This document shows, piece after piece, positions 1 through 8,278 of a DNA stretch of 64,000 bases. This stretch comes from JAICXG01 sp036825615. GTDB taxonomy: Bacteria > Verrucomicrobiota > Verrucomicrobiia > Chthoniobacterales > UBA10450. Both the position numbers and the translations under genes were made by a program. The stretch lies in the NCBI GenBank assembly GCA_036825615.1, contig DAISXY010000018.1, forward strand, positions 1 to 64,000, in the 5' to 3' direction. The notes under the pieces are model-generated. The model was given only the letters and a program-made list of their open reading frames with translations. It was not told the DNA's origin and ran no database searches. Position 1 is the stretch's first letter; every line of letters begins with the position of its first letter.

Positions 1-5
1 AATGT

Positions 6-49
6 GTTACCCATCTGCCCGGTCTATTCTGTTACCTATGTGCCCGGTT
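6..49. repeat. two-copy 25-bp direct repeat resembling an IS end
   Basis: Two similar units begin at 6 and 31, each reading GTTACC, then an AT-rich step, then TGCCCGGT. I recall such paired GTTACC...TGCCCGGT units from the ends of IS21/IS481-type elements, so this may be the remnant end of an element lying left of the window. No transposase is visible. The recall is unverified. Confidence 0.35.
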
Positions 50-57
50 CATACCCG

Positions 58-201
58 CCGTCCGCCTCTCCCACGGGGAGAGGGGATCGCTCGCTCCCCT
101 TTTCCATTTAATCGTCTTCGCGCGCTCGCGCCGTCGCCTCTCCCACGGGAAAAAAGGGATCGCTCGCTCCCTTTTCCATTTAATGTGTTCGCGCGCTCGC
201 G
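58..201. repeat. tandem duplication of a 71-73 bp unit
   Basis: Copy 1 (58-130) and copy 2 (131-201) share the order: CCTCTCCCACGGG hairpin, GGGATCGCTCGCTCCC palindrome, TTTTCCATTTAAT, then CGCGCGCTCGCG. They differ by a few bases. Positions 1-414 contain no gene that I can support. Short reading frames here run through the repeat on both strands and look like repeat translation. The CTCTCCC hairpin is related to the repeat family at 236, 51259, 58677 and 63349. Confidence 0.75.
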
Positions 202-235
202 ATTTTCGAGACGCTGAATCCGCCGAGAAACAGTT

Positions 236-369
236 GCCAGAATTGCACCTGCTCATCGCCATCTGCGCAATCCATCTCTCTCCCCGTGGGCCGTAACGCA
301 GCTCGCATAGCGAGCGAGGCCGGGCCTGCAAAGACGCGCGCGCGCAGCGCGGCAGTGAGGGCAGCTCGA
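236..369. repeat. dispersed intergenic repeat, family A copy 1
   Basis: The core CTCTCCCCGTGGGCCGTAAC is followed by a GCGAGCGAGGCCGGGC stretch, GCGCGCGC, and the end CGGCAGTGAGGGCAGCTCG. The same order recurs at 58677-58766, and in reverse at 63349-63436 and (shorter) 51259-51343. The flank at 236-273 (AATTGCACC...GCGCAATCCAT) is shared with the 51259 copy. It lies just downstream of pyrC. Confidence 0.75.
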
Positions 370-414
370 TGCTGCAAGCTACTTAGACTGAGGACGTGGC
401 CGTCCGGCCGACTA

Positions 415-1692
415 TTAACCCAGCTTCCAGACCGTCCTGCCCTGGACGATCGTGCGCACCGCGCGGCCTTTTAATTTCCAGCCGTTGAACGGCGTGTTGC
501 GCGATGCGGATTGGAAATTCTTCGCGTCTACAGTCCACTCCAGCCCGGGATCCATCAGGGTCACATCGGCGGGCGCGCCTGACGACAGCGTGCCGGCATT
601 GAGCCCTAACAATCGCGCCGGATTCACCGTCAGCATTGCAATCAGCCGCGGCAGCTCGAGCACTTTGTGCCGGTGCACGAGCAGGTCCATGAAAAGGCTG
701 AATTCAGTCTCGAGTCCGACAATCCCAAACGGCGCGCGATCAAACTCCACTTCCTTCTCGAAACCAGCATGCGGGGCATGATCGCTCGCCAGGATTTCAA
801 TTGTGCCGTCGGCGATCCCCTCGAGCAACGCTTCAAGGTCGCGCGCGCTCCGTAGCGGGGGGTTCATTTTGCAGTTGGTATCGAAATTCTGAATCGCCTC
901 ATCCGTCAGCGCGAGATGATGCGGGCAAACCTCGCCGCTGATTTTCACCCCGCGCGCCCGTGCTTCGCGCAGCAGACGCACGCTCCCGGCCGCGCTCAGG
1001 TGCTGGCAATGAATCCGATGATCGCATGATTCCGCGAGCAGGACATTGCGCGCCACGATTGCTTCCTCGCCCGCACTCGGCCAGCCGGGCAAACCGAGGA
1101 GCGTGCTCCAGTAACCTTCGTGCACGACCCCGTTGCCGACGAGGTTGTAATCCTGGCAATGATCCATCACCGGCAATCCGACCATGCGCGCATACTCGAC
1201 CGCGCGCCGCATCAGCTCGTTATTCTGAATGCAATGTCCATCGTCGGTGATCGCAACCACGCCGGCCTGCGCGAGCGAACCGATCGGCGCCAGTTCTTCC
1301 CCCGCGAGATTTTTTGAGATCGCGCCCGTCGGTAAAACATTGACGCCCGCCACCTCCGCGGCGCGATCCTTGATCCAGGCGATCGTGCTCGGGCTGTCCG
1401 CGACCGGCGAGGTATTTGGCATGCAAACCACAGTCGTGAATCCGCCCGCCGCCGCCGCCCGCGCCCCCGATTCGATCGTTTCCTTCCACCCAAACCCCGG
1501 CTCGCGCAGATGGACGTGGATGTCGATCAAGCCTGGACTAACGATTAGTCCGGTCGCGTCGATCTCTTCTGCCGGCTCGGTATTCCGCTCCGAGGTCGCG
1601 GCGATCTTTCCATCAACGATCAGGAGATCGCCGACTTCATCACGCTGGTTCGCCGGGTCGATGATGCGACCATTTCGAATCAGCGTCCTCAT
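415..1692 (-). CDS. pyrC: dihydroorotase (PyrC)
   Basis: Cyclises N-carbamoyl-aspartate to dihydroorotate, the third step of cytosolic pyrimidine synthesis. The 425-residue protein has the class I dihydroorotase zinc motif HVHLREPG at about residues 59-66 and a late ASDHAPH motif carrying the catalytic aspartate; both belong to the amidohydrolase fold. Length is normal for the family. Its ATG overlaps the pyrB stop by 4 bp, so it is the last gene of a translationally coupled pyrR-pyrB-pyrC operon. A CCTAACAAT word lies inside the gene near 605. No terminator with a T-run is evident downstream, where the repeat region begins. Confidence 0.95.
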   Translation of the reverse strand: MRTLIRNGRIIDPANQRDEVGDLLIVDGKIAATSERNTEPAEEIDATGLIVSPGLIDIHVHLREPGFGWKETIESGARAAAAGGFTTVVCMPNTSPVADSPSTIAWIKDRAAEVAGVNVLPTGAISKNLAGEELAPIGSLAQAGVVAITDDGHCIQNNELMRRAVEYARMVGLPVMDHCQDYNLVGNGVVHEGYWSTLLGLPGWPSAGEEAIVARNVLLAESCDHRIHCQHLSAAGSVRLLREARARGVKISGEVCPHHLALTDEAIQNFDTNCKMNPPLRSARDLEALLEGIADGTIEILASDHAPHAGFEKEVEFDRAPFGIVGLETEFSLFMDLLVHRHKVLELPRLIAMLTVNPARLLGLNAGTLSSGAPADVTLMDPGLEWTVDAKNFQSASRNTPFNGWKLKGRAVRTIVQGRTVWKLG

Positions 1693-2618
1693 GATCGCGC
1701 CAGTCCTCCGCAGAGATAGAGAACCGCCATCCGCACCGCGAGGCCATTGGTTACCTGCTCGAGAATCACGCTCTGGGCGCCATCGGCCAGTTCGCTGTCA
1801 ATCTCGACCCCGCGATTGATCGGGCCCGGGTGCATGATCAGGCAATCGGGCTTGAGCAGTTTGGCCCGCTCTTTTGTTAGGCCAAAGAGCCGGATGTATT
1901 CGCCCAGCCCGGGAAAGTATTCCTTCCGCTGCCGTTCATGCTGGATACGGAGCAGATTGACCACCTCGGCGCCGGGTAGGACTTCCTCGAGCTTGTGCGA
2001 GACGCTGACGCCGAGTTCCTCGAAGACGCGGGGAACGAGCGTGCTCGGACCGACGAGGGTGACACGCGCGCCCAACTTGAGAAGGGCGAAAATGTTCGAG
2101 CGCGCGACGCGGCTGAAAAGGATGTCGCCGATAATCGCGATGTGCAGGCCGGCGATGCTCCCCTTCTTTTCGCGAATCGTGTAGGCGTCGAGCAAACCCT
2201 GTGTCGGATGTTCGTGCGCGCCGTCACCGGCGTTGATCACGCTCGCGCCGATGCGCTCGGCGAGAAATTGCGGCGCGCCGGGCGAGCTGTGGCGCAGAAC
2301 GATGATGTCGGCGTGATTCGCTTCCAGGACGCGGGCGGTGTCCTTCAGGGTTTCACCTTTCGTTAGGCTGGAAGCCGCGGCGGTGATGTTGACGATGTCG
2401 GCACTGAGGCGTTTGGCCGCGAGCTCGAACGAAGTGCGGGTTCTTGTGCTCGGCTCGATGAAAAGATTGACGAGCGTTTTGCCCTGGAGAGCAGGAACCT
2501 TTTTTATCTCACGCATCCCGACCTCCTTGAAGGCATCCGCCGTGTCGAGCACAAGCGTGATTTCCTCGGCCGACAGCTCGCGCAGGCCGAGCAAATCTTT
2601 GCGGGTCCAGCGCGTCAT
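1689..2618 (-). CDS. pyrB: aspartate carbamoyltransferase catalytic subunit
   Basis: Joins carbamoyl phosphate and aspartate to form carbamoyl-aspartate. The 309-residue protein shows the carbamoyl-phosphate site EPSTRTRTSFE at residues 55-65, HPTQGLLDAY in the middle, and the aspartate-domain MHPGPINRG near residue 265. No pyrI regulatory subunit is adjacent. It overlaps pyrR upstream and pyrC downstream by 4 bp each, which indicates translational coupling and control through pyrR. One copy of the dispersed CCTAACGA motif lies in the gene at 2360 (reverse orientation on the + strand). Confidence 0.96.
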   Translation of the reverse strand: MTRWTRKDLLGLRELSAEEITLVLDTADAFKEVGMREIKKVPALQGKTLVNLFIEPSTRTRTSFELAAKRLSADIVNITAAASSLTKGETLKDTARVLEANHADIIVLRHSSPGAPQFLAERIGASVINAGDGAHEHPTQGLLDAYTIREKKGSIAGLHIAIIGDILFSRVARSNIFALLKLGARVTLVGPSTLVPRVFEELGVSVSHKLEEVLPGAEVVNLLRIQHERQRKEYFPGLGEYIRLFGLTKERAKLLKPDCLIMHPGPINRGVEIDSELADGAQSVILEQVTNGLAVRMAVLYLCGGLARS

Positions 2619-3184
2619 GGCTGCTCCTTTTCCAGCCAGACTGCATCCGGTTCGTGATCGGTTTTTTCCAGCCGCACCCGGACGCGTTCACGCGGCGCGG
2701 TCGGCAGGTTCTTGCCGACAAAATCCGGCCGGATCGGCAGCTCGCGGTGTCCGCGGTCGATCAAAACCGCGAGTTGAATGGAATCCGGCCGCCCGAAAGC
2801 GCGAATCGCGTCGAGCGCCGCGCGACAGGTGCGCCCGGTAAAAAGCACGTCATCCACAATCACAATCGTCTTGCCTTCGAGCGGAAGCGGAAGTTTCGAT
2901 GCCCTGACGACCGGAAGACTTCTGCGCTTGCCGACGTCGTCGCGATGCATTGAAACGTCGATCACACCCGTGGGCACTTTGATCTTCTCGATCGCCTCGA
3001 TCTCCTGCGCGATGCGCTGCGAAAGCTCGACTCCGCGATTCGGGATTCCCGCCAGAATGAGCGCCGCGAGGTCGCGGTTCCGCTCGATGATTTCGTGGGC
3101 GATGCGGCGAAGCGCACGCCGGAGCATTTCCGCATCGAAGATGCGGACGGCGTCGTTGTCGTTAGGCGATTCTTTTTTGCTCAT
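2615..3184 (-). CDS. pyrR: bifunctional pyr operon regulator / uracil phosphoribosyltransferase
   Basis: PyrR binds UMP and a conserved RNA loop to shut down pyr expression, and has weak UPRTase activity. The PRPP-binding signature VIVDDVLFTGRT lies at about residues 107-119 of a 189-residue protein. I chose ATG 3184 because GAAGGAAG lies directly upstream; the GTG at 3202 falls inside the putative RNA control loop and would add six non-conserved residues. It is the first gene of pyrRBC. The RNA element at 3193-3210 suggests that PyrR controls its own translation. Confidence 0.93.
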   Translation of the reverse strand: MSKKESPNDNDAVRIFDAEMLRRALRRIAHEIIERNRDLAALILAGIPNRGVELSQRIAQEIEAIEKIKVPTGVIDVSMHRDDVGKRRSLPVVRASKLPLPLEGKTIVIVDDVLFTGRTCRAALDAIRAFGRPDSIQLAVLIDRGHRELPIRPDFVGKNLPTAPRERVRVRLEKTDHEPDAVWLEKEQP

Positions 3185-3192
3185 CTTCCTTC

Positions 3193-3210
3193 GCGGCCTC
3201 ACGGGACCGC
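3193..3210 (-). promoter_or_regulatory. PyrR-binding RNA loop before the pyrR ribosome site
   Basis: Read on the minus strand, the hairpin has a GCGG/CCGC stem enclosing TCCCGTGAGG. This matches the known PyrR anti-antiterminator core UCCNGNGAGG. It ends two bases before the GAAGGAAG ribosome-binding stretch of pyrR, so PyrR-UMP binding would plausibly block ribosomes, as proposed for some actinobacteria. There is no room for a full attenuator between this site and the upstream gene. The motif match is direct; the mechanism is inference. Confidence 0.7.
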
Positions 3211-3232
3211 CTTAAAGGAAGCGCGAAAAAAA

Positions 3233-3478
3233 TCAGGCCGGCGTTTTGCCGACCTTGTTCTCGCGCATTCTGCGTTCGCGCCAATTGGAACGATGTTTCA
3301 CGATCCAATCGAGCAGCGCCTTTTCAAATCCAATATCGGACCCGGCTTTTTCGCTCTCGATCCATTTGTGTTTCAAAATCTCTTCCCGCTCGGCGAGGAA
3401 TTCCTTGTAGAGCACCGAATTTTTGACCAGGTGCGCATCGGCCTCCTCGGCCGGCTCCTTTGCAGCGTCATCTTTCAT
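3233..3478 (-). CDS. small conserved protein of unknown function
   Basis: Encodes 81 residues, highly charged, with a helical stretch (LYKEFLAEREEILKHKW) followed by GFEKALLDWIVKHRSNWR. No signal peptide or membrane segment is seen. The block EKAGSDIGFEKALLDW looks like a conserved small-protein motif that I recall from other soil bacteria, but I cannot name a family. It sits between mrp and pyrR on the same strand, 48 bp before the pyrR start, and might share a transcript with pyrRBC. Confidence 0.7.
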   Translation of the reverse strand: MKDDAAKEPAEEADAHLVKNSVLYKEFLAEREEILKHKWIESEKAGSDIGFEKALLDWIVKHRSNWRERRMRENKVGKTPA

Positions 3479-3571
3479 TGCAGCTCCTGCGAAATCTTTG
3501 CCCTGTTCTTTAGCATGAGACGAACCAGAGCCGGCGTTTATTTAGCCGAAGCGGGGAAAATAATGCAAGCC

Positions 3572-4621
3572 TCACCTTGTTGGCAATGCGGCGCGAAGCC
3601 GCTCCGCAATCCGGCGAAACTCCGCGCTCACCGGCGAGTTTGGGTTCTCTGCCGTGACCGGACGGCCGCGATCGCCGGCTTCGCGGGTCGCGATGTCGAT
3701 TGGGATTTGGCCTAACAATGGCACCCGAATCCGCTTTGCTTCCCGCTCGCCGCCGCCGCTGCCGAAAATGTCGTAACGCTTCCCATCGGAAGGCGAAATG
3801 AAATAGCTCATGTTCTCGATCAGACCGAGCACCGAGACGTTGACTTTCTCGAACATGGAAAAAGCCTTGCGCGCGTCGATCAGCGCGACCTCCTGCGGCG
3901 TCGTGACGATGATCGCGCCGGCGAGCGCGACCGTCTGCACGATCGTGAGCTGGATATCGCCCGTCCCCGGCGGAAGATCGAGCACGAGATAATCGAGTTC
4001 GCCCCATTCGACCTGCCGGAGAAATTGCTGGGTGTAGCGGGTGACCATCGGGCCGCGCAGAATCGCCGGTGAAGTATCATCGAGGAGGAAACCCATCGAC
4101 ATCAGCCGCAACCCGTATTGCTCGATCGGGATGATCCGGTTTTCTTCCGTTGCCATCGGTCGTTCGCGCGAGCCGAACATGAGCGAAATGCTCGGCCCGT
4201 AGATGTCGCAATCGCAGAGGCCAACGGCGGCTTTGGTTTGCTCGAGAGCGACGGCAAGATTGGCCGCGACGGTCGATTTGCCGACGCCGCCTTTGCCGCT
4301 CGCGACCGCGATCACGTGCTTTACCGCCGGGATTGTTGTTGCACCCATCGCGGCTCCGCCGCTGCCGGCCGGCGGCGCGTGAATGTCGATCCGCACTTTT
4401 GCCTCGCGCACCCCGGCAAGATTGCGGAGCGCGGCCTCGGCGTTGGTTTTGATCGCCTGTGGAACGTTTGGATCGTTGGTCGCGAGGGCGAGCTGCACAA
4501 TCACGTCGCCGTTGCGCGCCTCGATCCCCTTCACCAGCCCGAACGAAACAATGTCGCGACTGAAGCCCGGGTATTTCACCGTTCTGAGCGCTTCTCTGAT
4601 CTGGTCCTCCGAAACAGCCAT
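3572..4621 (-). CDS. apbC: Mrp/ApbC-family P-loop ATPase (iron-sulfur carrier type)
   Basis: The 349-residue protein has an N-terminal MIP18/DUF59 domain (residues 1-85), a deviant Walker A motif GKGGVGKSTVAANLA near residue 110, and DLPPGTGDIQL of the Mrp/NBP35 class. Family members load Fe-S clusters onto apoproteins as dimers. The position that usually carries the bridging-cluster CxxC (after ENMSYF) reads ISPSDG, so both cysteines are absent. Cluster binding is therefore doubtful, and a SalA-like regulatory ATPase role is possible. A CCTAACAATG word lies inside the gene near 3711. Confidence 0.88.
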   Translation of the reverse strand: MAVSEDQIREALRTVKYPGFSRDIVSFGLVKGIEARNGDVIVQLALATNDPNVPQAIKTNAEAALRNLAGVREAKVRIDIHAPPAGSGGAAMGATTIPAVKHVIAVASGKGGVGKSTVAANLAVALEQTKAAVGLCDCDIYGPSISLMFGSRERPMATEENRIIPIEQYGLRLMSMGFLLDDTSPAILRGPMVTRYTQQFLRQVEWGELDYLVLDLPPGTGDIQLTIVQTVALAGAIIVTTPQEVALIDARKAFSMFEKVNVSVLGLIENMSYFISPSDGKRYDIFGSGGGEREAKRIRVPLLGQIPIDIATREAGDRGRPVTAENPNSPVSAEFRRIAERLRAALPTR

Positions 4622-4693
4622 GGAAATGGAAAGTTACTGTGGAGGATTCGAGAGTAAAGAATGCACCGGTATGTGACCTGCTCATAAACGGTG

Positions 4694-4960
4694 ATGCGCC
4701 AAATCAAACTCAGCGGCCGCGAACGCACCGTCATCCGCGCAGTCGGCTTCGCCGAAGCCATGGCGGGGGAAGAAATCCGCGAGCACACCCGGCTTGCACC
4801 GGACGATTTGACCGATGTGCTGAATGCCTTGCTGACCGCCGGTTTTATCGAAAGTCAGCCGTACCGTGAATCCATCGAGGCATCCGACCTCGAGACGATG
4901 AAGTTTGAAGTGAATCCGAGCTATGCGCACGAGCTCAGGGAAGCAATGTTTCGCCTCTAG
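4694..4960 (+). CDS. small hypothetical protein, winged-helix-like
   Basis: Encodes 88 residues from ATG 4694; GTG 4691 in the same frame would add one residue. The pattern (basic helix, GEEIREHTRLAPDDLTDVLN, LLTAGFIESQPY) resembles a winged-helix fold with a recognition helix and wing, but no family was recognised with confidence. It is divergent from mrp. The stretch 4961-5090 downstream holds a partial GTCATCC-type repeat and no gene. Confidence 0.65.
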   Translation: MRQIKLSGRERTVIRAVGFAEAMAGEEIREHTRLAPDDLTDVLNALLTAGFIESQPYRESIEASDLETMKFEVNPSYAHELREAMFRL

Positions 4961-5007
4961 CGGCTCCCATAATTACGCCGTGTGGTTTTCGGGAATGATC
5001 CTGCACG

Positions 5008-5045
5008 GTTACTCCGCGGGATCCTTTGACTGCGCTCAGGATGAC
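5008..5045. repeat. partial GTCATCC-type palindromic repeat (family D fragment)
   Basis: GTTACTCCGCGGGATCC followed by TTTGACTGCGCTCAGGATGAC matches the right half of the full element at 55379-55514. The left half is missing. It lies between the small winged-helix-like gene and the convergent ABC ATPase gene. Confidence 0.6.
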
Positions 5046-5090
5046 GGTTCGGACGCGATCTGCTCGCGCTGGCTGGCGCGCGATTGTTGG

Positions 5091-6101
5091 TCAGGCCGGC
5101 TGCGGCTCGGGCGCCCGACGATACTCGGCGCTGCGTTCGCCGAAGAGCTGCCGGATCACGTCTTCCACCGGTAACTCCTGCACGTTGATATCCGAAACCG
5201 TGCAGGCGCTTAGCAGCCGCCGGCAGACCTCGGTGACATTTGCCCGCGGCACCTTTAACTGCACGCTCATCGCGGACTGCTCGATCACCTCGCCAAAAGC
5301 CGAGAAATCGCAGTTCTGAATTTCGGCAAAGGTGAGGCTGACAATCTTGTGACCGGAAAAGCGGTCGATGATGTCACTGAGGGCGCCATCGAAAAAAATC
5401 TTTCCGCGATCGATCACGATCACGCGGTCACAGAGCTCCTCGATGTCCTGCATGTAATGGCTCGTCAGCATCGTCACGATCCGGTGTTCCTGGTTGTAGA
5501 CACGCAGGAATTCACGCACGCGTTTCTGGCTCACGACATCGAGCCCGATCGTCGGCTCATCGAGAAAGAGAATGCGCGGCTCGTGGATGAGCGCGGAGAT
5601 GAGCTCCATCTTCATCCGCTCGCCTAACGACAGCTCGCGGACCATGACATTCATCTTCTCCTGCACTTCGAGCAGTTCGCTCAGGCCACCGACGACTTTT
5701 TTGAAACGATCGCGATCGATCCCGTAAATTGCGCGGTTGAGTTCGAGTGATTCCTGCGCCGGCAAGTCCCACCAAAGCGCATTCTTTTGCCCCATGAGGA
5801 GACTGAACTGCCGCTTCATCTCATCGCGCCGCTCCCACGGGACAAAGCCGAGGACGCGCGCCTGCCCGGAAGTCGGGTTGAGCAGGCCGGAGAGCATCTT
5901 GAGCACAGTGGTCTTGCCGGCACCGTTCGGCCCGAGGAAGCCGACCAGCTCGCCCTCCTCAATCTGGAAAGTGATGTTGTCGGCCGCGCGGGTTTCCTGG
6001 TATTTGCGCCTCACGAGCCCTTTGATCGAACCCCAAAGCCCGCTCTCCTTCCGGTAGGTGCGGTAAACCTTGGTCAGGTTTCTGGTTTCGATGATGGCCA
6101 T
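5091..6101 (-). CDS. ABC-2 type transporter ATP-binding protein
   Basis: Energises an ABC-2 exporter. The protein shows Walker A GPNGAGKT, the signature LSLGERMKMEL, Walker B ILFLDEPTIGLD and an H-loop TSHYMQD. The N-terminal NLTKVYRTYRKESGL region is typical of the NatA/viologen-exporter ATPases paired with DUF990-type permeases. I chose ATG 6101 (336 residues); a TTG at 6137 would add 12. No permease gene flanks it here, which is unusual because these genes normally travel with their membrane partners. The C-terminal 90 residues are a regulatory extension. Confidence 0.9.
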   Translation of the reverse strand: MAIIETRNLTKVYRTYRKESGLWGSIKGLVRRKYQETRAADNITFQIEEGELVGFLGPNGAGKTTVLKMLSGLLNPTSGQARVLGFVPWERRDEMKRQFSLLMGQKNALWWDLPAQESLELNRAIYGIDRDRFKKVVGGLSELLEVQEKMNVMVRELSLGERMKMELISALIHEPRILFLDEPTIGLDVVSQKRVREFLRVYNQEHRIVTMLTSHYMQDIEELCDRVIVIDRGKIFFDGALSDIIDRFSGHKIVSLTFAEIQNCDFSAFGEVIEQSAMSVQLKVPRANVTEVCRRLLSACTVSDINVQELPVEDVIRQLFGERSAEYRRAPEPQPA

Positions 6102-6201
6102 CGCAGTGGAACTCTCCGGTTCTTGATTGATACTCAATTAGTATGCCTGCGACTACGTATTTCCAGTCGCGCGCGCGCTGAGAAGCGCCGAGTCTTAGGC
6201 C

Positions 6202-8226
6202 ATGAGCTCCGACGCCCCGTCGGGTCCGAAGCTGGAGATCGCGCACGTTCTGACCTTGGACGTGGTGGCGTACTCGAAGTTGCTCATTACCGAGCAGACG
6301 CAGGTGATGGATGAGCTCGGGAATGTGGTCAGAAATACCGGGCGGTTTCGTTCCGCGGACTCTGCGGAGAGACTCGTATGCATTCCAACGGGCGACGGCA
6401 TGGCACTAGTTTTTTTCGATGATCCGCAGGCTCCCCTCGAATGCGCGATGGAAATCGCGGCGGCAATCAAGAGCCAGCCACAAATTCGGCTGCGGATTGG
6501 AATTCACAGCGGGCCGGTGAATCAGGTGATTGATGTGAGCGGTCGGCCAAACGTGACCGGCGCGGGCATCGACGTTGCGCAAAGGGTTATGGATTGCGGC
6601 GACGACGGCCACATACTTTTGTCCAAACGGATCGCCGAAGACCTGGCCCCCTTTCCCCGCTGGAACCCGCATCTGCACGAGCTCGGCGAGTGCGAAGTGA
6701 AACATGGTCGCCGCATTTCGCTGGTTAATTTCTACACTGACGAGATCGGCAACCCGAGGCTGCCGCAAAAAGTTCAGCAGGCGCGCACCCAGCGCGAGGC
6801 CGCCCTGTTTACTTCGCTCGCAGTCTTACCGTTGGAGTCGGAAACGAACGATTCCGAGGAGGAATATTTTGGCGATGGTATGACCGAGGCGCTCATCACC
6901 AACCTCGCTAAGATCGGAGCGCTTCGAGTGATCTCGCGCGCCTCGGTCATGCGATACAAAGGCGCGCGCCGGCCGTCGCCGGAAATCGCTCGTGAATTGG
7001 GTGTCAACGCGGTGTTGACTGGTTCATCGACGCGAGCCAACGATCGTGTTCGGATTGCGGTTCAGCTCACCGATGCCGCGACAGAGCGAAGCTTGTGGTC
7101 GGAAACCTATGACCGGCCTCTGGCTGGAGTGCTGGAGTTACAGCGTGATGTTGCACGCGACATCGCCGATGAGATCCGGATCAAGCTGACGCCGCAGGAA
7201 CAGCTCCGGTTCGGAAAAGTGCGCCCGGTCAATGCCCAGGCCTACGACAATTATCTGCGCGGGAAGTTTTATCTCCACCGGCAGACCAGGGATTGCAACG
7301 AAACCGCGATCAACTCACTGCAACAGGCCGTTGCCGCTGATCCAACCTTTGCCGCCGCTCACGCAGAACTTGCCCAGGCGTACTTGTGGAAATTGTTTCT
7401 CTTTGCTCCAAACGAAACCGAGTGGGCGGAAAAGGCTTTCATCGAGGCCGAGAAAGCGCTGCAACTGGATTCCGATCTGGCCGTCGCTTATCTGGCGCGA
7501 GGTCGAACGCTCTGGACTCCGGCAAACCATTTCCCTCACGAAGCGGCCATCCGAGATTACCGCCGCGCGCTGCAATTGAATCCGGCCCTGGACGAAGCCC
7601 GCAACCAACTCGCGCTGGTTTATTGCCACGTTGGGCTTCTCGAGGAAGCGCTCCGCGAATCACGCAAAGCGATCGCGACCGATCCTAATAATTATCTCGC
7701 CCAATATCGAATCGGCGAAACGCTCAATTTTCAGTGCAAGAACGAGGAAGCTCTTACGGCATTGTGTGCCATTCCAAGGGATGCCAATCCAGCTCTGGTC
7801 GGACACCAAATTGTTTGGGCGCTCTACAATCTCGCCCGAAATGAAGAGGCCTCAGCTACGGCCGAACGATACTTGAAAGATTTTCCGGACGATTATGGCG
7901 GGTTGTTCACAAGCCTCGAGGCAATCCTGGCGGCGGCGAACGAGGATGATGAATGGGCGGAAAGAAAAATCGCCCAGGCGGTTGAAAGAGGCAAAGGTTT
8001 TGGCCACTTCCATCACACTGCCTACCACATCGGCTGCGCTTATGCCGTCATGAAAAAGACCGAACAAGCGATCAAATTCCTGGTCTGGGCCGCGGAGGAT
8101 GGATTCCCCTGCTATCCCCTCTTTCAAAACGACCCGAACCTCAACAGCATTCGAGAAGATGCGCGGTTCGTCGCGTTGTTGGCAAAGCTCAAGCAGCAAT
8201 GGGAACACTACCGCAGCCTTGTTTAA
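6202..8226 (+). CDS. class III nucleotidyl cyclase-like / TolB-like / TPR protein
   Basis: The 674-residue fusion has a class III adenylate cyclase homology domain (residues 8-190: DVVAYSKL with the first metal aspartate, PTGDGMAL with the second), a FlgO/TolB-like N-terminal-type domain (about 205-330: VLPLES, YFGDGMTEAL, SETYDRPL), then TPR-like helical repeats to the end. In the transition-state motif, usually GxxVNxAxR, the asparagine is aspartate (GAGIDVAQR) while the arginine is kept, so activity is uncertain. It has no membrane segment. The domain order is common in Rhizobiales and Acidobacteriota. Two related TolB-TPR genes lie at 11020 and 39056. Confidence 0.87.
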   Translation: MSSDAPSGPKLEIAHVLTLDVVAYSKLLITEQTQVMDELGNVVRNTGRFRSADSAERLVCIPTGDGMALVFFDDPQAPLECAMEIAAAIKSQPQIRLRIGIHSGPVNQVIDVSGRPNVTGAGIDVAQRVMDCGDDGHILLSKRIAEDLAPFPRWNPHLHELGECEVKHGRRISLVNFYTDEIGNPRLPQKVQQARTQREAALFTSLAVLPLESETNDSEEEYFGDGMTEALITNLAKIGALRVISRASVMRYKGARRPSPEIARELGVNAVLTGSSTRANDRVRIAVQLTDAATERSLWSETYDRPLAGVLELQRDVARDIADEIRIKLTPQEQLRFGKVRPVNAQAYDNYLRGKFYLHRQTRDCNETAINSLQQAVAADPTFAAAHAELAQAYLWKLFLFAPNETEWAEKAFIEAEKALQLDSDLAVAYLARGRTLWTPANHFPHEAAIRDYRRALQLNPALDEARNQLALVYCHVGLLEEALRESRKAIATDPNNYLAQYRIGETLNFQCKNEEALTALCAIPRDANPALVGHQIVWALYNLARNEEASATAERYLKDFPDDYGGLFTSLEAILAAANEDDEWAERKIAQAVERGKGFGHFHHTAYHIGCAYAVMKKTEQAIKFLVWAAEDGFPCYPLFQNDPNLNSIREDARFVALLAKLKQQWEHYRSLV

Positions 8227-8278
8227 TCCGACGTTTCCCTGCCCAGCTAAGAGCCACCTGAATCAATCGAAAACAACC

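Noticed and set aside
2..377. Several short reading frames of 60-100 codons on both strands in the first 400 bp
   Set aside because: They run through tandem and palindromic repeats, are rich in Arg/Ser/Pro, and match each other because the DNA repeats; no protein-like features.
6120..6201. A sigma-70 promoter in the gap before the cyclase gene
   Set aside because: TTGATT and TATGCC-like boxes are present, but no pair has 16-18 bp spacing.
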